Below are positions 54,983 through 62,913 of a stretch of 64,000 bases of DNA, one piece after another. The position numbers were made by a program, and so were the translations under genes. This DNA is from Clostridia bacterium (GTDB taxonomy: Bacteria > Bacillota > Clostridia > Acetivibrionales > JAFADI01). Every line of letters starts with the position of its first letter. Position 1 is the stretch's first letter. The stretch lies in NCBI GenBank assembly GCA_026418695.1, contig JAOAAU010000092.1, forward strand, positions 1 through 64,000, in the 5' to 3' direction. The notes beneath the pieces were generated by a model. The model ran no database searches. It was given only the letters and a program-made list of their open reading frames with translations, and was not told the origin of the DNA.

Positions 54983-55216
54983 CTAATGCAGAAGAGTGGT
55001 TGATCCCTGCAAATTGTAGCCGTTGATTGCCAATAACGATTCACACCGGTATTTCAATTCGAATTTTTTGATTTGATCGATGTGGTTTTCAATAAAAAGA
55101 AGTTTGTTGGCCGTTAGTTTGGCATAGTCTGTTTCTGTGAGTTCACCTGAACGATACAGCTGGTAAATCTTTTCAATAAACTCTACCAGGACATCCACCA
55201 TTTGATCAAGAATCAT
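54983..55216 (-). CDS. small helical hypothetical protein
   Basis: The 77-residue protein (ATG at 55216 after GGGGAG) is rich in Leu, Ile, Lys and Glu and predicted all-helical (LVEFIEKIYQLYRSGELTET, ADYAKLTANKLLF-like part). It has one Cys. No family is recognised. The nearest plausible control element on the same strand is the c-di-GMP riboswitch about 435 bases upstream. Confidence 0.6.
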   Translation of the reverse strand: MILDQMVDVLVEFIEKIYQLYRSGELTETDYAKLTANKLLFIENHIDQIKKFELKYRCESLLAINGYNLQGSTTLLH

Positions 55217-55589
55217 TCCAAATCTCCCCTTCAAAATAATTTAAATAATTTGAATCTTCTCATAGTTTCTGTTCATGATAAGCATTCGTATATAATGCAA
55301 ATTTCTTTAAAAAGAACAAAAATTAGACAAAATTCGATAAATTGATCTATGCATAATTATCGGACGATTGCAGTGAATTGTCAACGAAAAAGTGTCGGTA
55401 TTGCGGCAAACGGAGGAAGCCCAAAGGATTATGCATGGACGTTCAGAACCAGCAGATAATCGACTGTGACATAAAAAACCTTCTTGATGTTATAAGTACT
55501 GTCTAAGCGAATGACAGAATTCAACCTGGAGATATCGCAGCATGAGAATGAAGTTGCATTATGAGGAAGGGTTGTAAACAGGCTAAAAT
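55217..55589. other. gene-free leader between riboswitch terminator and the small gene
   Basis: No coding frame is supported here. Short minus-strand frames lack ribosome binding sites. The region could be an untranslated leader, a lost gene or a small RNA. Confidence 0.4.
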
Positions 55590-55617
55590 GATAAAAGCGC
55601 CTCGAAAGCAGGCGCCA
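55590..55617 (-). terminator. terminator downstream of the minus-strand c-di-GMP riboswitch
   Basis: On the minus strand GCGCCT, loop GCTTTCG, AGGCGC, followed by TTTTATCATTTT. It would end leader transcripts of the riboswitch at 55651. Confidence 0.82.
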
Positions 55618-55650
55618 AAGAATACGGATTATACTGTTCATGCAGTACTG

Positions 55651-55731
55651 CTTCGGCAACCTGGCAATCTTAGGAGTTCCTCCCTTAGACCCATGGCTTT
55701 GCGACCTTACTTTTCAATAAGTGTGCTATTA
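55651..55731 (-). ncRNA. second cyclic di-GMP-I (GEMM) riboswitch
   Basis: On the minus strand: AGCACACTTATT-GAAA-AGTAAG (P1b with GAAA loop), GTCGCAAAGCCATGGGTCTA, GGGAGGAACTCC, and the distal CAGGTTGCCG. These match the GEMM-I core with ACGCAAAGCC changed to TCGCAAAGCC. A terminator follows at 55590. No obvious gene lies just behind it; the next on this strand is the 77-residue protein at 55216. Confidence 0.75.
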
Positions 55732-55901
55732 TCGACAATAATTTGGTTAACCATTTACATAGTACCATAGCACTATATAAATTGCAAGAAAAAATAGGGC
55801 TATTTACCTAAAAATGTTTTAAAACAGATACTTATCTATAGGATTGATGGTCAGACGCATGCCAAAAACTAACCGGACGCATTGCAATACGGCTTCCCGA
55901 T

Positions 55902-56531
55902 TTATGCTTTCTCCCAATTTGTAAGGATGCTTCTGACTTTATCCACCAGCATGGAAACAGCAACATGGTTCATGCCGCCCTCGGGAATGATGATGTCGGC
56001 ATGCTTCTTATTCGGTTCAATAAAAGCTTCATGCATAGGCTTTACTGTGCTTAAGTATTGAGTGACAACGGAATCAATATCCCTACCGCGTTCATGAATA
56101 TCCCGGACCAACCTTCGGGCAAACCGGATATCCGCGTCTGTATCCACGAAAATCTTGATATCCATCAGTTCAATCAAGGCCGGATTTTCGAAGATCAGGA
56201 TACCTTCAAGAATGATGACCCTTTTTGGCTCTTCGAGAACGAATTCCTCAAGCCGACGGTGCTCGATAAATGAATAGACCGGCCGCTCGATCGGCTCCAT
56301 TTTTTTCAGTTTTTTCAATTGATCAATCAGAAGCTGAGAATCAAAAGAATTCGGATGGTCAAAATTTAAATTCTTTCTGTCTTCAAAGGATAGATGGTCA
56401 AAGGACTTATAATAGTAATCCTGGCAAAGGAGTGTAACATCCTCCTGGAATTCTTCCTTGAGCCTGTTGGCAAGGGTGCTTTTCCCGGAACCGGTTCCTC
56501 CTGCGATTCCTATAATAACAGCTTGCTTCAT
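55902..56531 (-). CDS. udk: uridine kinase
   Basis: The 209-residue kinase phosphorylates uridine and cytidine with ATP or GTP in pyrimidine salvage. It has Walker A (GIAGGTGSGKSTLANRL), NFDHPNSFD with the catalytic Asp region, YSFIEHRR, and VIILEGILIFENPAL. Length is normal (about 210). The ATG at 56531 follows GGAGG; a GTG one codon earlier is an alternative. It lies near deoD, another nucleoside salvage gene, but on the opposite strand. Confidence 0.93.
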   Translation of the reverse strand: MKQAVIIGIAGGTGSGKSTLANRLKEEFQEDVTLLCQDYYYKSFDHLSFEDRKNLNFDHPNSFDSQLLIDQLKKLKKMEPIERPVYSFIEHRRLEEFVLEEPKRVIILEGILIFENPALIELMDIKIFVDTDADIRFARRLVRDIHERGRDIDSVVTQYLSTVKPMHEAFIEPNKKHADIIIPEGGMNHVAVSMLVDKVRSILTNWEKA

Positions 56532-56968
56532 CACAAAGCCTCCAATGTGGTTAAGATGGTTTTAATGAATGGATAGAAAAAACAGAATGCTTCTTTAGAG
56601 ATTATTTTAGCATGAGTGAGGCAAATTTGGAAGAAATATGACGAAGAAGTACTTTTTATTTGATATAAATCCATAGTTAGGCTTCAAAGAGATACTATTC
56701 CTGACCCTGTAAATGGGCGAGGGTTAAGCAGAATTTTATTATACTTGGATTATTTATTGTTTATTACTTGATACAATATAACATAAATTTTATCGATTAA
56801 TATTTGTGACAAATCGGGAATACTTCTAATATGTATATAAGGCTCAGCCACAGCCCGGATTTTGGAAAGAAGTAAACATATTTCGAGTTTCTTTGCATAA
56901 TTTGTTTGTTTTTTCCTGGGTGGAGGTTATAATCTTATTAAGACTTAAAATTAGGAGTGATCTGATTT
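56532..56968. other. AT-rich divergent intergenic region between udk and deoD
   Basis: It holds the promoters of both genes but no gene. The sequence before deoD was checked for a purine riboswitch and none was recognised. AT-rich blocks near 56750-56810 give several possible -10 boxes, none convincing. Confidence 0.4.
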
Positions 56969-57676
56969 ATGATTCCAACACCGCATATTGAAGTAAAAGA
57001 AAAAGGTATCATCGCAGAGACTGTGCTTCTGCCCGGAGATCCCTTGCGCGCCAAGGTGATTGCAGAGACTTATCTTGAAAACCCGGTACAGTTTAATACT
57101 GTGAGAAATATGTTTGGATATACCGGAACCTACAAAGGTAAAAAAGTTTCCGTCATGGGTACCGGAATGGGGATGCCTTCCATCGGCATATACTCTTATG
57201 AACTCATTCATTTTTACGGAGTGAAAAACCTGATCCGTGTCGGTTCCTGCGGTTCTTTACAAGCAGATGTAAAGGTCAGGGATATTGTTATCGGAATGTC
57301 AGCGTCAACCAACTCCAATTATGCGGCTCAATACGGGCTGCCGGGGACTTTTGCACCGACTGCTTCCTGGGAGCTGCTGAAGAAGGCCGTTGAAGTTGCT
57401 GAAAAGAAATCCGTCAGCATCAAGGTAGGCAATATCTTCTCCTCCGATATCTTCTACAATGACGACAGAGAATCCTGGAAAAAGTGGGCAGGCATGGGCG
57501 TGCTGGCAATAGAAATGGAAGCGGCGGCACTTTATATGAATGCTGCACGTGCAGGAGTCAACGCGCTGTGTATTTTAACGGTTTCTGATTCCCTGGTGAC
57601 TCATGAAGAGACTACTGCAGAGGAAAGACAGAATACCTTCACACAAATGATGGAGATTGCACTGGAACTGGCATAA
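56969..57676 (+). CDS. deoD: purine-nucleoside phosphorylase, DeoD type
   Basis: The 235-residue enzyme cleaves purine (deoxy)nucleosides with phosphate. Motifs: [13 protein letters not shown] at the start, [14 protein letters not shown], the [16 protein letters not shown] loop, RVGSCGSLQ and [14 protein letters not shown]. Length matches hexameric bacterial PNP. AGGAGTGATC precedes the ATG. It ends at a bidirectional terminator shared with hsp20. Confidence 0.94.
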   Translation: MIPTPHIEVKEKGIIAETVLLPGDPLRAKVIAETYLENPVQFNTVRNMFGYTGTYKGKKVSVMGTGMGMPSIGIYSYELIHFYGVKNLIRVGSCGSLQADVKVRDIVIGMSASTNSNYAAQYGLPGTFAPTASWELLKKAVEVAEKKSVSIKVGNIFSSDIFYNDDRESWKKWAGMGVLAIEMEAAALYMNAARAGVNALCILTVSDSLVTHEETTAEERQNTFTQMMEIALELA

Positions 57677-57687
57677 CTTATCTTTAT

Positions 57688-57725
57688 AAAAGAGGCCAAA
57701 GGGATAGTACCCTTTGGCCCCTTTT
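57688..57725. terminator. bidirectional terminator between deoD and hsp20
   Basis: AAGAGGCCAAAGGGATAG pairs with the TACCCTTTGGCCCCTTTT arm: GGCCAAAGGG and CCCTTTGGCC form a perfect 10-bp core with T-rich 3' ends on both strands. Confidence 0.88.
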
Positions 57726-57746
57726 ATATTGTTTCTTCCTACCCTG

Positions 57747-58175
57747 CTACTGAATATCAATTTTTCTTCCCCTCATATTCGAAGGCTCAACCTTGGGCAC
57801 AACGATGGACAAGATCCCATCCTTATAATCTGCTCTGGCCTTGTCCGACACTACTTCAACAGGAAGCGGGATGGTCCTTGAAAAGCTGCCATAATATCTT
57901 TCTGCCCGGAAAGTATGTTCATCCTTGTAATCGTTATCTCTTTTGGTCTCACCCGACAAACGGATAGAATTTTCATCCACGTAGACATTCAAATCTTCTT
58001 TGGAAACTCCGGGTATTTCCGCTTTGACAATGAATTCTTTCTCGGTCTGATAGACATCGACCCTGGGGGCCGTTGATTTCCCGAAAAAGCTGAAGGGGGA
58101 GTTTTCCAGGAAGTTATTCATCTCTCTTCCGGTGGTTTCTAAGGATCTGAAAGGATCCCAAGGACTTAAACTCAT
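57747..58175 (-). CDS. Hsp20/alpha-crystallin family small heat shock protein
   Basis: The 142-residue protein has an alpha-crystallin domain at about 40-135 (VKAEIPGVSKEDLNVYVDEN, YGSFSRTIPLPVEV, DGILSIVVPK) and a short hydrophobic N-terminus (WDPFRSLETTGREMNNFLE). It binds unfolded proteins without ATP. AGGAGG lies before the ATG. No CIRCE element was recognised upstream. It stands alone. Confidence 0.93.
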   Translation of the reverse strand: MSLSPWDPFRSLETTGREMNNFLENSPFSFFGKSTAPRVDVYQTEKEFIVKAEIPGVSKEDLNVYVDENSIRLSGETKRDNDYKDEHTFRAERYYGSFSRTIPLPVEVVSDKARADYKDGILSIVVPKVEPSNMRGRKIDIQ

Positions 58176-58420
58176 GATTTTTCCTCCTAAAATCTTTTTG
58201 TTAGTTTTTGTTTTTTACACCTTTTTATGAGTGAAAGGTGCGGAATTTGTGAATTTGATCTGGCCTTAAGATTAGCATGCCTGATGAACTGCCATTGGTC
58301 GGGAGATTCTATAAAAGACTCTATAAAAACGTTCTATAAAAAACCTGTTGACCTGACTATTGCCTTATAGTTTATGATTTTTAAATGAAGAGCACAAACT
58401 GCCCGGTGGAGGGGACTTTC

Positions 58421-59641
58421 ATGATTAATAAAAATTACTTTCTATTGTGGTCCGGAAAAATTATTTCTGAAATCGGAGATAAATTTTATGCCATCGCCAT
58501 GGCCTGGTGGATTCTGATGAAAACTAATTCTCCTGCTGCCATGGGAGCTTTTATGGCTGCATCCATGCTGCCTCAATTGATTATTGGAATATTCAGCGGT
58601 CCTTTGATTGATCGCTGGAACCGCAGAAGCATTTTGGTTGTGTCTGATTTACTCCGAGGTCTTTTAATCTTTGGAGTGTTCTTGCTGTCTCGATTCGAAA
58701 TTCTGGAAATCTGGCATGTTATTGCTTCAGCGGCTGCGGTTTCAATGGCTACTGCCTTTTTTGACCCTTCTGTGCAGGCTGTGATACCTGAAATTGTTGA
58801 AGCGGAGAAACTCCCAAAGGCAAACGCTTTAAATCAACTGGTAGAGGGAATTTGCATGGTCATTGGCCCGATCCTTGGCGCTGCAGCTGTCAGCTTTCTA
58901 GGATACGCTTCAGTTTTTTTGATCAACGGTATTTCATATCTAGCTGCGGCGATTTTTGAAGCCCTGATGACTGTCAACCCTACGAATCGAACCAGCGCTG
59001 AAGGCAATCTCTGGATGGAGATCAAAGATGGATTTCGCTTTGTGATGAGTCAAAAAAGAGTTGCAGTGATTATTGCCACGATTGGCATTGCCCATTTTTT
59101 CATCGGAGGTGTGACGGTTGCTATACCGTTTCTAGCAAAAGGGTTGGCGGGAGATGGAGTAAGAAATCTCGGAAACTTGGAAATGGCGATGGGAATCGGT
59201 CTGCTGCTAGGATCATTATATTTCAGCATTAAGAGTAAAAGCCGGCTCAAGGATCAATACCTGTTTTGGATAATGACAGGAGTTGGAAGCTGCCTGTTTG
59301 GAATAGGAATGGTACAGCTCCTAAGAGTCAATGCTGTAATCCCCTATATGGGAATATTGCTCTTTCTTGGGGTTGCCATCGTGAATGCATCTGTTTTTTG
59401 GCAGTCCCTGCTGCAGACCAATACGCCGAATCAAATCGCCGGGCGAATATTCAGCGTTTCTTCGCTGGTAGGGAATGTATCCCTCCCAATCGCTTATGGT
59501 TTGTTTGGAATGATATTGAACTATCAACCTCTTTGGGTGCTGATGATCACCAGCGGGATTGCATTGGCTGCAATCAGCACGGTTTTTAGGATCTTTTATG
59601 AAAACCTTGGGGAAAAGAAACTAAAGATGGAATTTGAGTAA
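58421..59641 (+). CDS. MFS transporter, drug-efflux like
   Basis: The 406-residue protein has about 12 hydrophobic helices and the MFS loop motif GPLIDRWNRRSILVVSDLLR. It resembles macrolide/multidrug efflux carriers of the MefA/MdtG-like type with a short loop pattern; substrate not known. The ATG at 58421 follows GGAGGGG; the upstream in-frame ATG at 58385 lacks a site. Three copies of TCTATAAAA lie upstream at 58308-58341. Confidence 0.87.
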   Translation: MINKNYFLLWSGKIISEIGDKFYAIAMAWWILMKTNSPAAMGAFMAASMLPQLIIGIFSGPLIDRWNRRSILVVSDLLRGLLIFGVFLLSRFEILEIWHVIASAAAVSMATAFFDPSVQAVIPEIVEAEKLPKANALNQLVEGICMVIGPILGAAAVSFLGYASVFLINGISYLAAAIFEALMTVNPTNRTSAEGNLWMEIKDGFRFVMSQKRVAVIIATIGIAHFFIGGVTVAIPFLAKGLAGDGVRNLGNLEMAMGIGLLLGSLYFSIKSKSRLKDQYLFWIMTGVGSCLFGIGMVQLLRVNAVIPYMGILLFLGVAIVNASVFWQSLLQTNTPNQIAGRIFSVSSLVGNVSLPIAYGLFGMILNYQPLWVLMITSGIALAAISTVFRIFYENLGEKKLKMEFE

Positions 59642-59756
59642 TAAGATGAGCATTCTCTTTGATATATTTTCTTCATTTCTATGGGCTGAAATCTGCTATT
59701 ACGCTATAATGAGATTGGATTCGAACTAGTAAACTGAAGAAGGCAGGTTTCACCAG

Positions 59757-60473
59757 ATGTACAGGAAAAAGACCATTCTCATTCTAATTATCCTGGTTTT
59801 TAGTTTTATGGCAGGGCTGATCTTATCGGGGCAATTCATAGTGGATACTATCCCGATGAGCGACATACAGTCGTCGGAGAGTAACCCGGATAGAACGGAA
59901 AATATATTTCAGCCAACTAAAAGTAACCTGGATATCAAAATTAAAAAATCAGCAGAGGAGAATAATCAGCGCTTAAATAACTCCTTTGATATTAAAACAG
60001 GAATTGAAGAACTAAAAGGTAAAGCTTTGGAAGAAAATGATTTCGTCCTGTCAGACGGTAAAAACAATATTGCGTTGGATATCAAATATGAGAATTTTAA
60101 AGACTATAAGGAAACTCAAAGCAGTTTTCTTGGAGAGTTTTTTTATGGAGATTTTGCCTACCGGTTTTATTTACATGAGTTCGAAGGCTTCAGTATCTAT
60201 AGCTCAAATGCAAGGTATGACGTCAAAAATAGAGATTTCAACGAATATTATATCGTGAATGTTTTTGTGAAGGATTCTGTTTTTAAAACAGCCAGAGGAA
60301 TTTCTACCGGCACTGGGCGGAAGGATGTCATCAAAGCATATGGAGAAGGAAAAGAGCTTATAGATAAAAAGAATAGGATTGGGCTGGAATATCGGATGAA
60401 GGAAAAGTTATTCCTGTTCCAGCTGGATGAAAAAAATCAGGTGGAAGAGATTACTATGAAAATAGACATGTGA
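59757..60473 (+). CDS. membrane-anchored hypothetical protein
   Basis: The 238-residue protein has an N-terminal membrane helix (ILILIILVFSFMAGLILSG) and an extracellular part with two predicted regions: a charged linker (about 35-80) and a beta-rich domain (about 90-238) ending ISTGTGRKDVIKAYGEGKEL. That last motif resembles the PepSY/BamE-like 'GxxxxDVxxxYG' pattern of small lipoproteins. No function is recognised. The ribosome binding site (AAGGCAGG) is weak. Confidence 0.7.
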   Translation: MYRKKTILILIILVFSFMAGLILSGQFIVDTIPMSDIQSSESNPDRTENIFQPTKSNLDIKIKKSAEENNQRLNNSFDIKTGIEELKGKALEENDFVLSDGKNNIALDIKYENFKDYKETQSSFLGEFFYGDFAYRFYLHEFEGFSIYSSNARYDVKNRDFNEYYIVNVFVKDSVFKTARGISTGTGRKDVIKAYGEGKELIDKKNRIGLEYRMKEKLFLFQLDEKNQVEEITMKIDM

Positions 60474-60560
60474 TCGGAAAGAAATAGAAAGAATATGATC
60501 GGATATGGAAGGATAAGCCAGTTGAATTAAGATGACAAACCATCATTAAAATCTTCTTAT

Positions 60561-60589
60561 TTGACATAATTAGACATTCCCTATATAAT
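60561..60589 (+). promoter_or_regulatory. consensus promoter of the NlpC/P60 gene
   Basis: TTGACA (60561-60566), 17-base spacer, TATAAT (60584-60589): a perfect sigma-A promoter. Confidence 0.85.
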
Positions 60590-60604
60590 TTTTTCGTATG
60601 AAAA

Positions 60605-60805
60605 GTACGGCTGAATCTCCTTGCAAAAGGAGTACGGAGGAACCAATCACAGGGGTTAATCTGATCCGGATGTTGGAAGAATGATTGAGTAGGTTGATTT
60701 GGGATTATTATTCTTTTTCTCGCCTCTCACATCCCGCTTCTCGCATCAAGAAAAGTAGGGTGATCCTGTTACCCGAACCCGTCAGCTAACTTCGGAAGCT
60801 AAAAT
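60605..60805 (+). ncRNA. cyclic di-AMP riboswitch (ydaO/yuaA type) before the wall hydrolase gene
   Basis: The leader has the ydaO core elements GGAGTACGGAGGAACCAAT, GGGGTTAATCTGATC and the 3' part TACCCGAACCCGTCAGCTAA followed by CTTCGGAAGC. This class senses c-di-AMP and is often found before NlpC/P60 and other wall hydrolase genes in clostridia. It ends about 10 bases before the coding start. The mechanism here is not clear because no separate terminator was recognised; the ribosome binding site GGGAGG lies just at its 3' end, which allows control of translation. Confidence 0.85.
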
Positions 60806-60816
60806 GGGAGGGTCTG

Positions 60817-61716
60817 ATGTTAAGGTTAAAGAGGCGTTATGCAATCTTTCCGATGCTTGCTCTGTTTTTAGCATCGAGTTTTACTTTCTTATTTCCAAAC
60901 GGGCATATTCAAACGGATGTCCATCAGGTACAAAACAGCAATGAATCAGCAACTTGGAGTGAGTTAAGCAGGCTTCAAACTCAGATAAATGGGAATACTT
61001 TGCAGCAGTCAAACAGTTTTGAAACATCTATTCAAGATTCAGGTTCCATGGATTCAATGGCTGAAGCCGATCTGGCGGACAGAGGAACAAAAAGCCAGAG
61101 CTCTGCGAATTATACACACAAAATCAAAGCCGCGGATGTGAACTTAAGGGAAAGTCCAAATACAACTTCAAAAGTGGTCACCCGTTTGGGCGTGGATGAC
61201 AAGGTCAGCATCCTCAGTCGATCCGGGGAATGGGTCAAAGTCAAGACAACGAGCGGAACAACAGGCTGGGTAAAAAACGAATTTGTTGTTTCCAAGGATA
61301 CTGTGACTACAAAGAAGGCTCCAAAACCGGTACCTGTTGGTCAACAAGCCGTGGGCACTGCAAAAAAGTATCTTGGGGTCAAATATGTATGGGGCGGTAC
61401 TTCTCCAAAAGGGTTTGACTGTTCCGGACTCACAAAATATGTTTATTCCAAGTATGGAATACGATTGAACCGAGTGGCTGCAGATCAAGCGAAGCAGGGG
61501 ACCAAGGTGACCAGGGATAAGCTGAAGGCAGGAGATCTTGTTTTCTTTGATACCGATGGGGGACGCAATTATATTAATCATGTGGGTATGTACATAGGCA
61601 ACGGGCAGTTTATTCACGCATCATCGGGGCGTAGGACCCATAGGGTCACTGTATCAAGTCTTTCGGACAGCTTTTATTCCAAGGCTTTTATTACTGCAAG
61701 AAGAATTGTCAATTGA
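60817..61716 (+). CDS. secreted SH3b and NlpC/P60 peptidoglycan hydrolase
   Basis: The 299-residue protein has an N-terminal signal (FPMLALFLASSFTFLFPNG), an SH3b domain at about 105-160 (AADVNLRESPNTTSKVVTRL, SGEWVKVKTTSGTTGWVK) and an NlpC/P60 domain at 175-295 with catalytic Cys in KGFDCSGLTKYVY, His in INHVGMYIGNGQF and a following polar residue in FIHASSGRR. It cuts peptide stems of peptidoglycan. It is controlled by a c-di-AMP riboswitch, which suggests a link to cell-wall stress or osmotic balance. Confidence 0.93.
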   Translation: MLRLKRRYAIFPMLALFLASSFTFLFPNGHIQTDVHQVQNSNESATWSELSRLQTQINGNTLQQSNSFETSIQDSGSMDSMAEADLADRGTKSQSSANYTHKIKAADVNLRESPNTTSKVVTRLGVDDKVSILSRSGEWVKVKTTSGTTGWVKNEFVVSKDTVTTKKAPKPVPVGQQAVGTAKKYLGVKYVWGGTSPKGFDCSGLTKYVYSKYGIRLNRVAADQAKQGTKVTRDKLKAGDLVFFDTDGGRNYINHVGMYIGNGQFIHASSGRRTHRVTVSSLSDSFYSKAFITARRIVN

Positions 61717-61734
61717 ATTTAGATTTCTATTTAT

Positions 61735-61767
61735 AAAAACCGGTTGAGCGCTATCAATCGGTTTTTA
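61735..61767 (+). terminator. terminator after the NlpC/P60 gene
   Basis: AAAACCGGTTGA, loop GCGCTA, TCAATCGGTTTTT: an 11-bp stem with a T-run, about 20 bases after the stop. Confidence 0.88.
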
Positions 61768-61979
61768 TGCTTTTATGCATAGGGTTAAAAGATGAATAGA
61801 CAGCTATCCGCTTCATTTTCACAATAATTCTGTAAAAAGCTGAATAGGTTATAGCAATTTACCATTAATCATATATAATTGTCTATAGAACCATCATTTC
61901 TTTTAGACCGGAAATATTCAATGAAGAGAGACTTTTCCCAGATTCTCCGGCGATGAAATTTCTGAAAGGGGCAGCGAGC

Positions 61980-62759
61980 ATGAAGATACTTGCAATTAAT
62001 TCGAGTTTTCGTGGAAACAAGGGATACACAAAATATCTGATTGATAAGCTTTTTGATGGAGCAAAAGAAGCAGGAGCGGATTGCGAGCTGATCAATCTGT
62101 CCGAATTGAACATCAAACAATGTATTGATTGTCAGGTGTGCCAGACGGAAACGCATTTCCTGCAATGTATTCATAAGGATGATGCTGCGATGGTATATGA
62201 TAAAATGAGAGCAGCAGATTTGATTGTTTTTGCAACACCGGTGTATGTCTTCAGCATGTCGAGCTTGCTTAGAATACTCATGGAGAGATATTATTTCACT
62301 TGCAAAATGAGTGTCTTCAGCTTTACCAAAAGCGGACTGTTTTTTCACAATGTAGACAAGAGGATTTGCTCGAAGCCTTTTGCGGTGCTGATTACGTGCG
62401 ATAATACCATGGATGAGACCCCTCAAAGCATCATTGATTACTTTAAGATTTATTCCAAATTTATGGATGCGAAGTTAGCCGGTATTTTGGTCAGAAAATC
62501 CGGTAGCTTGGTCGGACACGGAAAAGAACCCGAAAAAGAAGCGAAATATCCTGCAATACTGGATATCTACGATGCATACCGCCAGGCAGGAAGTGAACTT
62601 GCTGCTCGGGGACAAATAGAACGTAAGACGCTGAAACGAGCAAACAAACCCCTCGTTCAGATTCCACCGCTGGCAAAGCTCATGATGAGATTTCCCTTTG
62701 TTCAAAAAGAGGTTGAAAAGAGATTTGCACTTTCCATGGAAACAGCTATAAAAAGATAA
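61980..62759 (+). CDS. flavodoxin-like NAD(P)H-dependent oxidoreductase
   Basis: The 259-residue protein has an N-terminal FMN-binding flavodoxin-like fold (MKILAINSSFRGNKGYTKYL) and a central FATPVYVFSMSSLLRIL loop. Cys-rich residues LNIKQCIDCQVCQTETHFLQ after the fold are typical of clostridial iron-sulfur flavoproteins, which hold an iron-sulfur cluster or a metal there. The ATG at 61980 follows AAAGGGG. Its partner is not known. Confidence 0.86.
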   Translation: MKILAINSSFRGNKGYTKYLIDKLFDGAKEAGADCELINLSELNIKQCIDCQVCQTETHFLQCIHKDDAAMVYDKMRAADLIVFATPVYVFSMSSLLRILMERYYFTCKMSVFSFTKSGLFFHNVDKRICSKPFAVLITCDNTMDETPQSIIDYFKIYSKFMDAKLAGILVRKSGSLVGHGKEPEKEAKYPAILDIYDAYRQAGSELAARGQIERKTLKRANKPLVQIPPLAKLMMRFPFVQKEVEKRFALSMETAIKR

Positions 62760-62913
62760 TTTACTTACAAATCAAACATTATTTGCGTTCCAACGTAAAA
62801 TAAGATAAATGGAAAGTAAAAATAAACTTCTATCATTTTTATGAATTACTTCATAATTTACAATAGTTGCATTGACTCAATAGAAATTTTAACTGTGAGG
62901 AGAGATTTTTTTT

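Noticed and set aside
56700-56968. Purine riboswitch before deoD
   Set aside because: The conserved purine aptamer core and loop-loop motifs are not found.
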